NCBI GenBank assembly: GCA_014549065.1
Contig: JACDOX010000001.1
Span: 8,127,736-8,191,735 of the forward strand
DNA length: 64,000 nt
Source: Cardinalis cardinalis
Lineage: Eukaryota > Chordata > Aves > Passeriformes > Cardinalidae
Reading direction: 5' to 3'
Every line of letters starts with the position of its first letter. The stretch's first letter is position 1. Positions 39,501 through 52,467 of the stretch are shown piece after piece. The notes below the pieces were generated by a model. It was not told the DNA's origin. It ran no database searches and worked only from the letters and a program-made list of their open reading frames with translations. A program made the position numbers and the translations under genes.

Positions 39501-42500
39501 TTTGGATTCATTTTTTCAGCTGAGACTCTTGAAAACATTGAGTGGAAATGGTTGCATTATTTGCTCCTCAGCAGAACTGGCTGTTCACTAACTAGTATAT
39601 AACTCTGATTCAGTGAATGTGATTTAGAAAGCCCATCTCATTATGGTGATCAATATCAGCAAGCTCATCGCCGGCATGGATTCTTTTGTAAGCTCTGGTC
39701 ACTAAACTTGAATTATGTGCTAGTTCTAGGGCAGTTTGTCCTCCACNAAGAAAAGTACCCTTGACCTGCCACTGCTCCTGGCTCTTGTGAAATACAGAGG
39801 GACCAACAGCCCTGCAGTGCTCTGACCCAGACNTTTCCCAGGTGTTCTGACACTGCAACCTCGACAGTTGGTAGAAAGTCAAAGGGTAGCAAAACCTGGT
39901 AAAATATTTCAAAACACTTGTTTTTTAAAAAAATCTCATTATTTACTGTTTAATATAAAGAAGCCATTAGCTTCAGAATCAANATCTAAACATATAATTT
40001 CAGAATATATATGGCTGTTTATGTAATATGTGAGTGTCCCACAATGATTTCAGGAATTACATTCCATCTTATCTGNGCCTCCTTGAATTTGTGATGCTTT
40101 GCTGTTTTCCGCAGGTATTTGCTTGAAGTGTCCTATTACCTTTGGTTAGGGAGTGCAAGACAAGGGAGATGTAATCCTACTTAGTACTTATTCTTACTGC
40201 TTGATTTCTTGCTTTGTTTTAGTGACATTAGCTGAATAGATGGAAGACCTGTTATGTAAAGCTGTTTACTCAACACAGCTTTGGAAATAATATCACTGTG
40301 ATATAAATAAACTCATGTTACAATTGCCTTAATAGATGTTGATAATGAAATCCAGTCATAACCTATGAGAATGCGTAATCATTAATTAGATTAAGCTTCT
40401 TTAAATTCCAAGACCAGCNCATGGAAAGACAAATGTATGGAAGAGGAGAGTAAATAAAACGAAAGAAAGTGACAGGATGGGAAGAAAAAACTCTCATAGA
40501 AAAGGCTGCCTGTGGCCACAGAAATATGACAAGGTTCTTGAAAGGTCTCTGATGGCTGTTGCAGGAGAAAGAGCCATTAAGCTCAGAGAATTCTGGAAAC
40601 ATCTGGTTGGTAAAAAAATGGTTTCTTAGAACTCATCATGTANAGGATAATGTAAGAGAAGTTGGCATGCTTTGGATGATATACAAATAATTCAATATTG
40701 CACAAAAGGGTTGAAAAATAAGAGATACCTCTAAGGGGTGAATCATGCTACTTAATGTTAAAACACAACAAGGANTCTTACTTTATGTTAGAGAACATGA
40801 CTTATCAAGCCTATTTTCAATGCTCTTGAACTCCTTAAGATTTTATTCTATTATAAATTAGCTGTTGTGAGGGCTGGATGCAATAATATGTTGTGGAATT
40901 TTTCACCATTCTTTCCATTGCAATGAGGTGTTTCAATAGCGGGCTGTCAGATATTTAACAAGGGTCTGCCACAAAAACTTCTTTGAGCTACAGGTAACAG
41001 TAGGTGGTAGGAGATGAAGAGAGAATAATTGTGAAAATGGACTGTTTGAATAAAAATATCTTCCCTTCAGCTGTAATCAAGGATGAAAGAACTGCACAGT
41101 TGTTTGGGTTTGTGTTTTGTTCTTTTCCTTTAAAATAAGGTAGGTGACTGCACTGACAGCATATGGCTTGATAGAGGCTGAAATGTGAAAAACCTCTCCT
41201 AAGGTTTTCTTCCCAGNACTCTCGAAACTTCTTGCCATTTGGTGCAATCTTACTCATTTTAAAGAAAAAAAAAAGTGCAGTTTAGAAAAAAAAGAAGCAA
41301 TGTCTGGCAAGGACAATTTAGCAGGAAATTATTTCTAATTTGAAGTGGAATTTGAACAAAGAACTCTTGAAGTTCTGTGGTGCCTTCCNGCCCCTCACCA
41401 AATGAGCACATCTGCTAATTTAGCTGGCTCTTCCTCCCTCCACAGCAAGTTGGAAAGATAGTTCTCTTTTCTCTTCAGCCTTTTGGCTGGTCTAATTGAG
41501 GGCAATGAACTACTTTTTTTCTTCTTGTGAAAGACATTTTAATAAATGGTTTCTACTTTGCACATTTTTAAGTCTTTTCAGCTTTAAATGCTCTTCTCAC
41601 AAGTTGGTGTCATTTTAATTGCTCCAACATATTCTTAACTTGATCTGAGGTCTTTAAACAAGGGAGAACTCTTAGATATATTTCATCTAACTAATAGATA
41701 CCTCTGCCATAGAAAAGCATATGTGAGTCAGGCATTTTACTAGACTTGATAGGCATGTGTATGAAAGATAGTTTGAAGGAAAGAACCAGACCTTTTTATT
41801 ATTTAGTGTTTACAGTGCAAAGAGAATTCCAACACTCATATCTCTTGAAGGATTATATCAAGAAAGAAAAACATGACAAAGNCATTAACTTTTAGGAGAC
41901 TTTTCTAGCCAAAGCCAGCCCTCTTTTAAGGTTGAAGTGATGCACATTTCTTGTTGGGTCAGGAAAGAACTTGTATCAGCTCACTCATTTGAAAAACACT
42001 GACAAGCCTTTCCTAATTTACAANAGGGCCGGAAAATAAAATGTCATACAGGTATCTCTAAAGAGTTTGGAGAAGAAGGAGAGATGATTCAGCTGACTTC
42101 AGTCAGATGTCAGAGATGTAANTGACTTTGGGCTGTTTTCAAACCAGTTCCAGCAGAAGACTTTGAGTCTACAGATTACATGTCGCAAATTGTGTTTATG
42201 ACTACTGGCACTGAATTTAAAGCCCAGTTTGGCAGTCCATCTGCTAAATGACAAGAGCTAGGTGTCTGAGGAAAATGGTTTAAAAAAATTAGAAAACAAT
42301 CAAGGGAAAGACACTGAAAACTGGAGTGTATCTANAACCCACTTCTTTCTAGATTTAATGATCTGTCTTAGCTATCCAGAGACTCAGGGTCTCTCTGGCT
42401 GGTTTTGGCATTGTTAACTGTTAATCTTGTAACAGTTGTTAGTTTATGCAACATAAACCATAAAGAATTTAATCATGTCTTCCATGATTAATTTGAGCAT

Positions 42501-42517
42501 TCTATGTTGCAGAATAN
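36566..42517. other. Six kilobases of unique AT-rich DNA, no gene seen
   Basis: No gene or recognisable repeat. The minus-strand frames 37930-38331 (133 codons) and 39610-39912 (100 codons) read smoothly but match no family I know, and about one frame of the larger size is expected by chance in a window this long. The stretch 36820-36900 is rich in TTAATTA-type motifs. Confidence 0.5.
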
Positions 42518-42610
42518 GGGCTCCCCAGGGAAGTGGTTACAGCACCGAGCCTGACAGAGTTCAAGAAAAGTTTGGAGAATGCTCTCAGGCACATGGTGTG
42601 GCAGCTTGAT
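42518..42610 (+). mobile_element. Internal CR1 LINE fragment
   Basis: About 90 bases match the C-terminal coding part of CR1 ORF2: the frame reads V-V-T-A-P-S-L-T-E-F-K-K-S-L-E-N-A-L-R. It is clearly the same subfamily type as the copy at 12460-12764, with which it aligns from 12588 on. The match stops after ggtgtgg at 42602, and the usual CR1 tail is absent. The piece has therefore been cut by deletion, recombination or rearrangement after insertion. Confidence 0.85.
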
Positions 42611-45442
42611 GGAGTAGTGGATGCTTCCATAGCATTTTGTCAAGGTAGAGTTTCAGGGTGTGGGCTTAGAGGATACAAGGGAGTAATCCCTGCTGCAAGA
42701 GTGTTGGAGGACTCTGAGGGCTTGAGGGAACACAGCCTAGACTGGATTGTGTATTGGGAGCTTCGTGGAAGCTTTTTTGTCTTCAAGGAATTACCAGAAT
42801 CTTGAGCAGACAACATCTATTCCACTGGCCTCATACTTAGGGCTTGAGAAGCCCATATGTTATTAATGCAGCCTGCACCCTATCTGTGCTCATTAGCTGG
42901 AATGAGCAAAAGAGCTCTCCATGGACAGGATTTGCTCTGGGCAGTGAGCTGTGACAAAACCCACCATTCCAGGCTGCATGACTTGAGGGTGCCCTGTGGC
43001 TGAGGTCATGTAAAATTACTTGTCGTCCATATGCCTTTTCTCATCCTGTCTCATTGAAGCAGTTTTCTTATTAAGCTGTCNGTTCTTAAGCCTTGTTGAG
43101 ATATAGAAAGGGTCCTGCACTTTCTCTCAATCCACCCCTCCCAGAGCAGAACAAATTTTTAATATGGATCACTCCTGGGATGAATTGTCTCAAAGGCAGC
43201 TAAAACTGCAGGNGGTGTGGATAATCAGGGAGCAGGATCCTAAAGTTACTCATGGGGATAAGTTATTTAACACTATAAGTATACTCATTGTTTAATACAT
43301 AGCCAGAACCTATTTCAAAACAGTTTTTAACTTATGAGGGGAAATGTGAGATCAAAGTGCAATAGATGATTTTAGTGATACATCTCTGCTACAGCCATCT
43401 ATTTCAAAACATACAATCTCCTTGTTTTCATTTCACTACCTCTAGAAATTTTCATCTCAAATGGGAGGGTATTTTATAGATAAAATTTACAGAAATAAAA
43501 ACAGAAAACAATTTACCTCATATTTGTATCTGAGAGAGTCTATAACCTTTTTATACNATTCAGATTAACACCAGCCAGGGTTAGGTTTGATGTGTTTCTA
43601 AATGTATTGCTTCTGACACAGAAATACTAACTCCTGCACAAGCTGAAAATCTCCGAAGACTTACAGCATGGATCTAATGAAAAATAAAAATGATTTTCAC
43701 TTCTGCAAACTCTCTGTTCAGTTCTGATTTTATGTGTCTTAAAAGGATTCTTCAAAATAACCAATCTATTTGTCCACATGATAAAATTGCTCCATTGCAC
43801 AGCTGAGACCAGGACTTAAGCATGAATTACAGACAGAAGGTAAGTCTTCACAGCACTGCTTATTTGAGTGTGGATGTTTTAAAACCCAGTTAAAGCATGT
43901 TTGAAATACAGTCATTTCCCTGGCTTGTTATTACAGATTCCAAAAGGGACTGTTCAAGTATTTTAACATTTGAAGTGTAAAATGAGACACCATTGATCAT
44001 CACTAAATGTGAGCTTAGGAGAATTAGGTTACCTCAAGGGTTTATCTGTAACATGAGTGTTGTATCTCTACAACTAATATGACAACTTTCTTCATCCCCC
44101 CAGAAGAGGCAGAGCAGGTTATTTTCCTATTCAGAATTGCACTGTTATTCAGAATTGCACAGGTAGAGAATGTAGNTAATTAGATGTGCAGTTATGAAAA
44201 ATCCCAATAACTGCATTATGTCTAGTATCTTCTTTCCTCACAGTTACAATACTCTTTGGAGTATTGTATATATAAATGTGATAAAGAAATGCTAATTAAC
44301 TTTTTAAAATATGATATAGGAGAAATTTCTGTCATCTTCCACTGAACTTCTCCACTTCATGAGCTTCTGATACTCTACTACCTTTGGTTAACAGCAGCTA
44401 CCAGAAAAGTTAGCTGGGTTTTCTTGGCACAACAAATGGGGCTTCACTTTTTATTCAGNGTGTTGTTGCATTGCAGAAAATGAAATTGGATTTTCAAAAA
44501 ACCCAATAATTTTTGGTCTTCATCACAGATGAACATTTTCTTCTCCTTTTCACCCCACCAAAGAACACGTCGTGAATTACGCATTCATAAGCTTTTTGAA
44601 TGCTACAACATTTTGCTGGCAAATCTTGTATCACAGAAAGNTTCATCTAATATAAGTACTCACTAAACCAGACATCAGAAAGTGTTGTTATTATTACATC
44701 AGATCTCAACAAGCCAACCAATATTAAATGCTGTCATAACAAACTGAAGAGGGGAGTAGTGTATTTGAGAGTGAAGGAAAGTAATTTCCAGGAATTTATA
44801 ACTTGAGAATTACTTTTGTAATTTCATTTCCAAATANTAAGCATCTGTGATAATTAGGGTCAAAATTACCCAGCCTGAATTTTCTTCGAGAGCCTTGGAT
44901 GAAAGAAAGAATGAAACAAATTTGACTTGGTAAGAGAAAAGTGGTCAAAGCTTGCATGAAGCAAGAAGGCATGATTCACTTTTCTCCAGCTTACCATTAC
45001 ATTAGGAATATTTGTCAACAGTGCTTGAAAAGAATAGAACTTGATTTTTAAAAACTTGTAGAAGGAAGGCAGGACTGATATTTATTTACTCTTCTTGCAC
45101 CACTCTTTTAGTATGAGTAGTCCTTCAAAAACCAGAATCTGGATTGCATTTTGCTAAACTCATTGGCAAATTTTGTCCCTGGCCTGAAGAGTTTCAAGAC
45201 CACAGCTTAAATCTAGTGAATTCAAAACAATTGAGAAGAGGATGCCTGAATGTATTACAGCAATTTTATAGATTCCAATCTTGAGAGCTCTAAATCANAT
45301 GAAAATATGATGTTCTATTACAAATTAACAGAATCTGCTACCCCAGCTGCTGTTATCTTTAGTTTCCACTACGTGGGTTTTACCACCTGCCNCATCTTTC
45401 CAACTGCTATGATTTTATAATTCCCACCATCCCTTTCTCTGC
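42611..45442. other. Unique AT-rich DNA, no gene seen
   Basis: No gene is supported. An 18-bp spaced direct repeat of tattcagaattgcac lies at 44128-44160. The 42533-42805 open frame is CR1 for its first third and then unrelated sequence. Confidence 0.5.
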
Positions 45443-45850
45443 TCTCCTATGAAGACAGGCTGAGAAAGTTGAGGTTTTTCAGCCTGGAGAGGGGAAGGCT
45501 CTAGGAAAGATCTCAGAACAGCCTTTCAGTACCTAAGTGGGGTCTGCAAGAGAGCTGGAGAGGCACTTTTCACGACGGCATGTGTCCTTTTCATAGGCCA
45601 AGGAGTTAAGCTGACAAGAGTGTAGATTTAGNTTGGATATTAGGAAGAAATTCTTTACTGTGAAGGTGAGGAGACATGGGAACAAGTAGCCCAGAGAAGC
45701 TGTGAATGTCCCATCCCTGGAAATTTTAAAGGCAAGTTTGGATGGGGCTTTGAGTCACCTGGTCTAGTGGAAGGTGTCCCTGCCCATGGTGTGGGGGTTG
45801 GAGCTAAATCATCTTTAGGATTCTTTCCAACTCAAACCATTCCATGACAT
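45443..45850 (+). mobile_element. CR1 LINE 3' end, 5'-truncated, fairly well preserved
   Basis: Over 400 bases match the CR1 3' region in order: the block encoding L-S-Y-E-D/x-R-L near its start (ctcctatgaagacaggctga), the phe-gln-tyr-leu block at about 45517-45532, the ggatattaggaagaaattc block at 45635-45653, the gtctagtggaaggtgtccct block at 45762-45781, and a tail of ccaactcaaaccattccatg at 45828-45847. Frameshifts and stops disable the coding part. It is truncated at the 5' end and has only a decayed terminal octamer. Confidence 0.95.
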
Positions 45851-46671
45851 TTCATGTATACAGACAGGAGAATTTGGGTCTGACCAACTCCTTAGGATAT
45901 TCTTTTCCAATATTCCTTCCAGGGCTCCACAAANGTAGCAGCCCTCATCCTTCCCTTTCTATTTTCCCCTTTATTCCACATCNTGGCTTTTCCTAAATCT
46001 CATATAAATCTTCCAGGAAAAGAAGCCACATTTAATTCTCTTTTTTCATNAAAAAGTCAGTTTCACAAAACAGAATTTGTTTGATGTGTTTTTTGTGTAA
46101 ACTCAAGACGTAGACAGTTAGAACTGCATACCTTTGAAACTTGATGCATCCTTATATTTTCCAAATCAAAACTTTCACTGCACTTTTGTCTCATTAATGG
46201 GCCCAAACTGACCAATATCCTCTGATTTCCAGTGAGTAAAATTTACCTTTTCTCATTCTACTTAAAGTTTGTGCGGACAAAATTTGCTTNACCCTGTCAA
46301 ATGTGGCTCAGTAGCCTCTCAGACCAGAAAAGGCAATTGCTGTAGCTATTCCAATCCCTTTAGTTCGAATTTTGCATTCTTGACTCCTCTATAGCTCAGC
46401 AAATTACCCCTTCATGCATTCAACTTCATCCAAAAGGCAATGCATGAACTTCTCTCCCCACTTGCTCAGTCTTTGTCTGAAGCAAAATTATGCAACACCC
46501 GTGTGACTAATCTGTTGTGAATAAAGCCCAGACTTATAATTTCTGCCTCTTCTCCAAAAGTAGACTTTTGAGGATACTCCTTGAATGCTTTATGCCAAAC
46601 ATGACGTTTGGATATTCATGCAATTAAAACAGGGGCCTCCAGTGCTTTTGGCAGCTTTGTTTATAAGTCCA
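45851..46671. other. Unique AT-rich DNA, no gene seen
   Basis: Nothing is recognised beyond scattered ambiguous bases. Confidence 0.5.
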
Positions 46672-46717
46672 GCTGCATTTGGTTTGCTTTTAAGGCTGCA
46701 TTTGGTTTGCTTTTAAT
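46672..46717. repeat. 23-bp tandem duplication
   Basis: Two adjacent 23-base units at 46672-46694 and 46695-46717 share gctgcatttggtttgctttt. A partial third unit (gctgca) follows. Confidence 0.9.
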
Positions 46718-49700
46718 GCTGCAACGTCATTTTGCCTCTGACTTCTTTTCCTCTGTCTTTTAAAACCAATAAAATGATTGTCTGAAACAATTTAAGTGAT
46801 CTATGCATTTTCCAGTAATTATACCTATTTCTCCGATTAATTTGCCTGTAAATCTTATATTGATTACTGTCAATTTCATCACTGACCTTAAACTCTGATC
46901 TGTTTTTTCTCTGAAGGTCAACATGTTAAAGATGTTGATAAGATGGTAAATAGTGAAAGGTAGCTATGCTTGATGGAGTGAGATTATCATGTATTGACAA
47001 TAGAAAGTGATTTTAAAACACTCTGGTCCATTCCAGTAATAAGTCAGTAAAACAAAGGGNAACAAAGAAGCTGCTGCTTGTGTGAGGGTTGTGAAGACCT
47101 CATATATGGAATCTGATTTGTTTTAATAAGACTTTTTTGCAGAAAGATTTTTTGTGTGTCTCTTGCATGCTTTACATGCATTCTGTTCCACAGCATTAAC
47201 ATCAACACGGNTAATTTATAACACGTGTTTTCTGTAAATTAGGTTTCACTGAATTTCAGAACCCAGGCATGCCCACCTCTGCCTCAGGGGAGTAACTGTG
47301 AATTGCCTTTGCACAGATGCTGTGGGGTCTCATTTCCTGGGAATGTGCAGCCTAGCTCTTCCACACGTGTGATGGTCAGTGACGCTCCCCTGGACCAGAC
47401 CTATGGCATGTTTGCTGGGAATCTGGAGCTTCTGGGAATTGATGGATTCTGGGAACCCTAGGATTGTGCAGGAGGTTTAGTTATGGGTGGAGATCAGGCT
47501 TTGATGGCTGGTTTTAGTGGAAACTTATGACAAACAAAATCCCCATGGCACACAACAATAGAAAGTGAACAGGACATGGACCATCCTAGAATAGTGCTTG
47601 CAGCCTTACAGTATTGGATTTGGCTGCTTGCTGCTCTAGGATAAGCTCTTGAGGTCAGTTTCATAAAGTTCTGCCTAAATTCTCAACCTAGATTAAAACC
47701 CCTGAACTAGGTTTCCCAGAGTTTTGATCCCTCTTCTTTTGACTTGACTGCTTATGGGGCATGCTTGGAGATCTGATTTACAGTGACACCCTGATTCTCA
47801 GCATGTCACTCACTGCTGCATTTCACCATGCACACTCTCAGAAAGCCATGGCATTCAGAGTGATACTCTGCTTTCCACCCTCTCCATCTGTAGTCTAGCC
47901 CACACACACTCATGAAACCTAGAGCAGGGACAGCAGTAAAAGTAGTACTTATTTACCACCAAAAGTAATCAGTGATAATTAATAAGAGCTTTAAAATATT
48001 AGAAAGGATGTCTTCCCCTTACTGCCTTTCAGAAATGTATTGCAGCTGCTTAGTCTTAGGCCATTATAATTACATTAGTGTTATGTGCCCCTAAGAATCC
48101 AAGAAGAGCCTCAAGCACAGTTACCTATACTGCTTCTCTGCTGAGACCTCTGCACAATCTCCTGGATTCCCATTTTCTCAGCACAGCTCCACATCCCTTA
48201 GTTACTCCTACTCCCCCTCAATCATTTGGAAGCTTNAGAACAGCCTGAAAAAGAAAGGCATAATTATTTTTGGACTATTCCAAATGCTTGTGAAGATGTT
48301 CTTACAGACTAGTATGAAGACACAGATCTCCAAAGCCACATGCCTGGAGGGGAGGTAACCTGCTGCTGCCCTTTTGCTCTTTGTACATGTTCAGGGGACT
48401 TTTAGCCTTGCATGAAGGGTTCGCTCTTAGTTTAGTTCTGTAAAATTTCCTGACAGACATGAAACGGTGCAGTCTGGTGAATAAAAAGCAGGACAAATAA
48501 TACAGACAGCTGCATTTCTAACAGTTGTCTTGATAACTTGGACAAAGTATAATTTCAGTTTTTTTGGTCTGGAGGAAATGTGGAAAAAGGCTTTTTCACA
48601 AATCACTGAGATGAAAATTTTACATGAAATTTAGGATTATCCATCTTCTCTTTATAGACAAAAATGTCCACTCTCATCTCAACCAGCATGACAAGCTAGG
48701 TAAGCACTCCTTTACAGCTTCAGAGTGGAGTCAGCTGCTTTCCAAGAAGCCCTGGGTGCTCTTCCAAGAAGCTCTTGGAGCCTTAAACAAATCTCTTGAG
48801 CAGTATCAGAAAGTTAGTTCATCTGGGTGAACTGAGGGAGCAGTAGCCAGCATAGGGTGAGTGGGGATGGGGAAGGAGGGTGTGGAAAAGACAGTCACAG
48901 ACACTTCTAGAACAATTATTGTATTTAAAACACTTGAAAAAATGACATAAAAGCTATAAAAACAGAGGACATAACCCTCAAGTAATTTTAATTTGTAATG
49001 CTCTCCATTATGATGAGTAACGTGAATTTTCTTTAACTGCAGAAAAAGATTCACATTTTAAAAGATATTTTTCTTTCATTTAAATATTTGTCCCGTATGC
49101 CACAAAACATGGATGGAGACAATTCATTAATCTCAGCTTCTGGAATCTGCTTTTAAGTAATTTGACAGTTGTTCATAACAATACTTTTGGGAGTCTGAGT
49201 ATGTCTTATTTNGTTGCTATCATCAAGTCACAAAGTCATTGCAGAGGACCTGGTTCCAGTTACTTGTGTTGTCTTGCTGTCATTCTGTTGACATCAGAGA
49301 AATGATTCTCAATTTATATCAACGTGAAACAAATTAGCCTCTGCCCAAAAGCTGTATACTGTCACTGTGATCACAAAGTACANGACAAATTGACAGCTTG
49401 GGAAGTGAATACTTGAGGTGTCCAATGAGAAAAAAAAAATTAAGCATAATTATAACAATAATAAANATTATAGTTTTGAAATACCTAATATCATATGAAA
49501 AGTCAGAAATTCAGATAACATCACTAATTGGTCTACCTTGAATCTCCCAGAATGTCTGTACTTCGATCACATGTCCCATTTTTCACCCAATGGTGCCAAT
49601 AAAAAGCTGGAAGTTGACAGCCTGGGTCAGATCATTCAGTTCTGCCTCTGGCAGTTGTCAAAACTGAACATGTCACAAGGCTCTTCTCAAAACAAAGTAT

Positions 49701-52276
49701 TTCCATCTGTCAAATAGGCAGCTGTGATGGGGCCAAAAGAAGCCTTTCCACCCATTTGACTCCTGTNGCCTGGCATTTGCCAAGCATTCAGACGCAATTC
49801 ATGGCCTCTGCTTATGGCATCTAGGAAATCTCAGCCAAAAACTGCATCCAGAACTGTTCAGTTTTCAGATTAATTTTGTGTGGAGTTAAACTAACATGTG
49901 GACAATTCATTTACGGTTACAAATGAAGACGGATTAATATTTCTGACTCCTGTCAAGATGTGTCAATGCGCTAAATAGAATGTGCTTTTCCAGTAATTTT
50001 TGATGTGTTGTGTTAGGAATATGTGAAAAATCTGTGGTAATGATGGGTCCTTCTTGCCTTAATATAGAAAGGAAAGATTATCTGGAGGATCTTTTTTGCT
50101 CTCTTCCCCTTCCTTCTCTGAATAAAATAGTGCCCAATTTTCCTATCCATTTATATATCATTTCACATCTTAATTTTTAACCTTGGTTTCATTCCTGGAA
50201 TGTACCACTTATTAATTTTGGTGAAAATGGAACAAAGACTCCACAAGGACACCTGGACAGCAATTCTTGTGTTTTATTGCTGTTATATTGCTTGCGTCAA
50301 GTAGGAGGATTAGGATTAGGAAGCCAACAAGCTTCCTATTGGTGACATGTGTCCCAGACTAGAAATGTCTGTTCAAGGGAATTTAGGAATTCCACCACCA
50401 TAAAAATCCATAGAGACGTAGCCTAAAATGGCTCTGGGATGAGGCCCTGCCTATAGAACATTGGTGATAAGAAATTAATGTGAGACTATTTTACTTTTAT
50501 AAAATATTAAATAAATCTATTTTAAATTTACTTATTTTGAAACATTATTAAAGGATTGCATAGAAAAGAGAAAAAAAGAAATTAAATATTTTTATCATTA
50601 TTCATTGATTTGTTGCTTAATTTTGTTAACAATATATTTTTTTTCCCAAATCATACTTTCCAACTTACTTATTTTGACNTATGCTGAGCATAGATTGCCA
50701 GATGTTCATTGCCACTGACAATTTTACTATTTAGTATTATACATCAGCCCTCTATGTAAATGTCCTTTAGGAAGAGCTTTCCTGAATTAAAAACTAATTA
50801 CTTTCTTTTGCCTCTAAATCTTGCTCCATTTCATTATATTTGTTTATTTTATGTTGCCTTCACAGGATGTGATTTCTTCATGACCCTAAATTTGTCATTT
50901 CACAACCAAAAGATTGTTTTCCTGGCTGTTTGACTTTCTGCTTGATACCATTTCTTGTAAGTACCCACATTTGTTTTTGTTTCATCTGTGTTCAGGCACA
51001 TCAAAGTTGTTTCCCTCTAATTGGCAGAGCTGCTATTTGAGTTTTGTGATCAGATCTTTGGATGCACTTAAGGATAAACAAAATAAATTGCTAGGGGGAA
51101 GCAACAAGGAAAACAAAAGCTATTATGGAATAAAAACACAGGAAATGAGTGGCAGAAATGTCATATAGGAGTACAAGGATGAATTGTTTGTACTCATGAG
51201 TTAAAAGAATTCAAAGTGTATACCGTTACTAAAGTGGATTTTGAATGAAAATTTATGTGGCTTTACAGGCAATGTGTCTTTTAAAATGGAAATCACTAGA
51301 GTAGGAAATATGCTGCATATCTACTTCTATCCTTAAGTGCTTTGAACAAAACCCCAGCAAGCCTGCTCATTTAAGATTACTGATACATAAGACAGCACTT
51401 ATATCAAAAGCAAAAGAAAGCAGTTCAGTGGCAGGCAAGACCCGAAGCATAAGACCTATTTCCTTTCAAAATAAATTTATACTTAAATTTGCAAACTTGG
51501 AGCAACACGTTCTGCACTTTCCAAGAGAAGGAGCAGGAAATACAGCCTGTGGTTGATAAAGGCCAAGTTCACATCACATCTGTATGGAAAACAATTATGA
51601 AATGAATTGCGTATAGAAAAAAAAAAACTTCCTTGGTCAGGCTGTAATTCCAGTTCATGTTGGCTATTATAATAATTCCTTATTATTTTTATGCCCACAG
51701 GCCACAACTAAGGAAGACAGCACACACCTTTCAACTTCTTAGATGANCTTCCATTTGATTGAACTGATCCTGTCTTCTGCACAAAGCACAATTCCATGGA
51801 ATAAGGATCTATAGCTAAGCACAGAAGCTGTACTGCCATGCAGACAGAGTCAAGAATTGTCACTGTTTTGCTGGTGTCCAAAAGAAGCAAANTGCTGACT
51901 TCAGGCTTTTGAGTAGTTTTCAACTTCAAACAAAACCAAACCATTGATAGGCAATGGGAATAACTAGGTCTAGAAAGCATAAGGAGTTGGAAACCAGAAA
52001 AAAAACGACAAAAAACCCCCACAACAAAACACCAAAACTAGGAGAGGNGAGTTACTGGAGACTGGCTCAACATTTCCCAGGAAGCAGAATAGACTTGAAT
52101 CAAGCAGATTTTTTTTCCTATCTGTGCTATGTCTCTCACAGTTTCCTTCTGGAGTAGATGAAGTACCAGGTCTCTGGGTGCCACAGGCTCCCCAAAGGTG
52201 ACCCAAAATATCTCTGAGAATCAATACTGAGAAGGAGATGTGAGTCCTGTATTAATGGAAATTCCCATTAGTCACC
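46718..52276. other. Unique AT-rich DNA with two CNE-like patches
   Basis: No gene is supported. The patches at about 46780-46900 and 49870-50040 contain well-spaced homeodomain, PBX/MEIS-like and bHLH-like motif cores rather than simple repeats. They have the look of conserved non-coding elements, which is an impression from texture only. A slightly GC-richer stretch at 47260-47480 has no coding signature. Confidence 0.4.
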
Positions 52277-52467
52277 AAGAAATATTTTCACTGTGAAGGC
52301 GGCCAAGCACTGAGGGAGAGTGACTCAAACATTTGGTGAGATCTCCATCCTTGGAGAGGTTCAGGACTTGGCTGTGTGTGGCGCTGGTCAAACAGCTTTC
52401 ACACGTCCTGCTTTGAGCAGGAGGATGGAGAAGGTGCCCTCAGGGGCCTCTTCCAACCTACACATGT
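52277..52467 (+). mobile_element. CR1 LINE 3' fragment, old and diverged
   Basis: The plus strand follows the CR1 3' region: an aaatattttcactgtgaagg block, a block around 52343-52360 matching 'atctccatccttggagag', then gagcaggaggatgg at 52416-52429 and a decayed tail at cctcttccaacct. Several indels separate the blocks and no terminal octamer remains. Confidence 0.75.
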
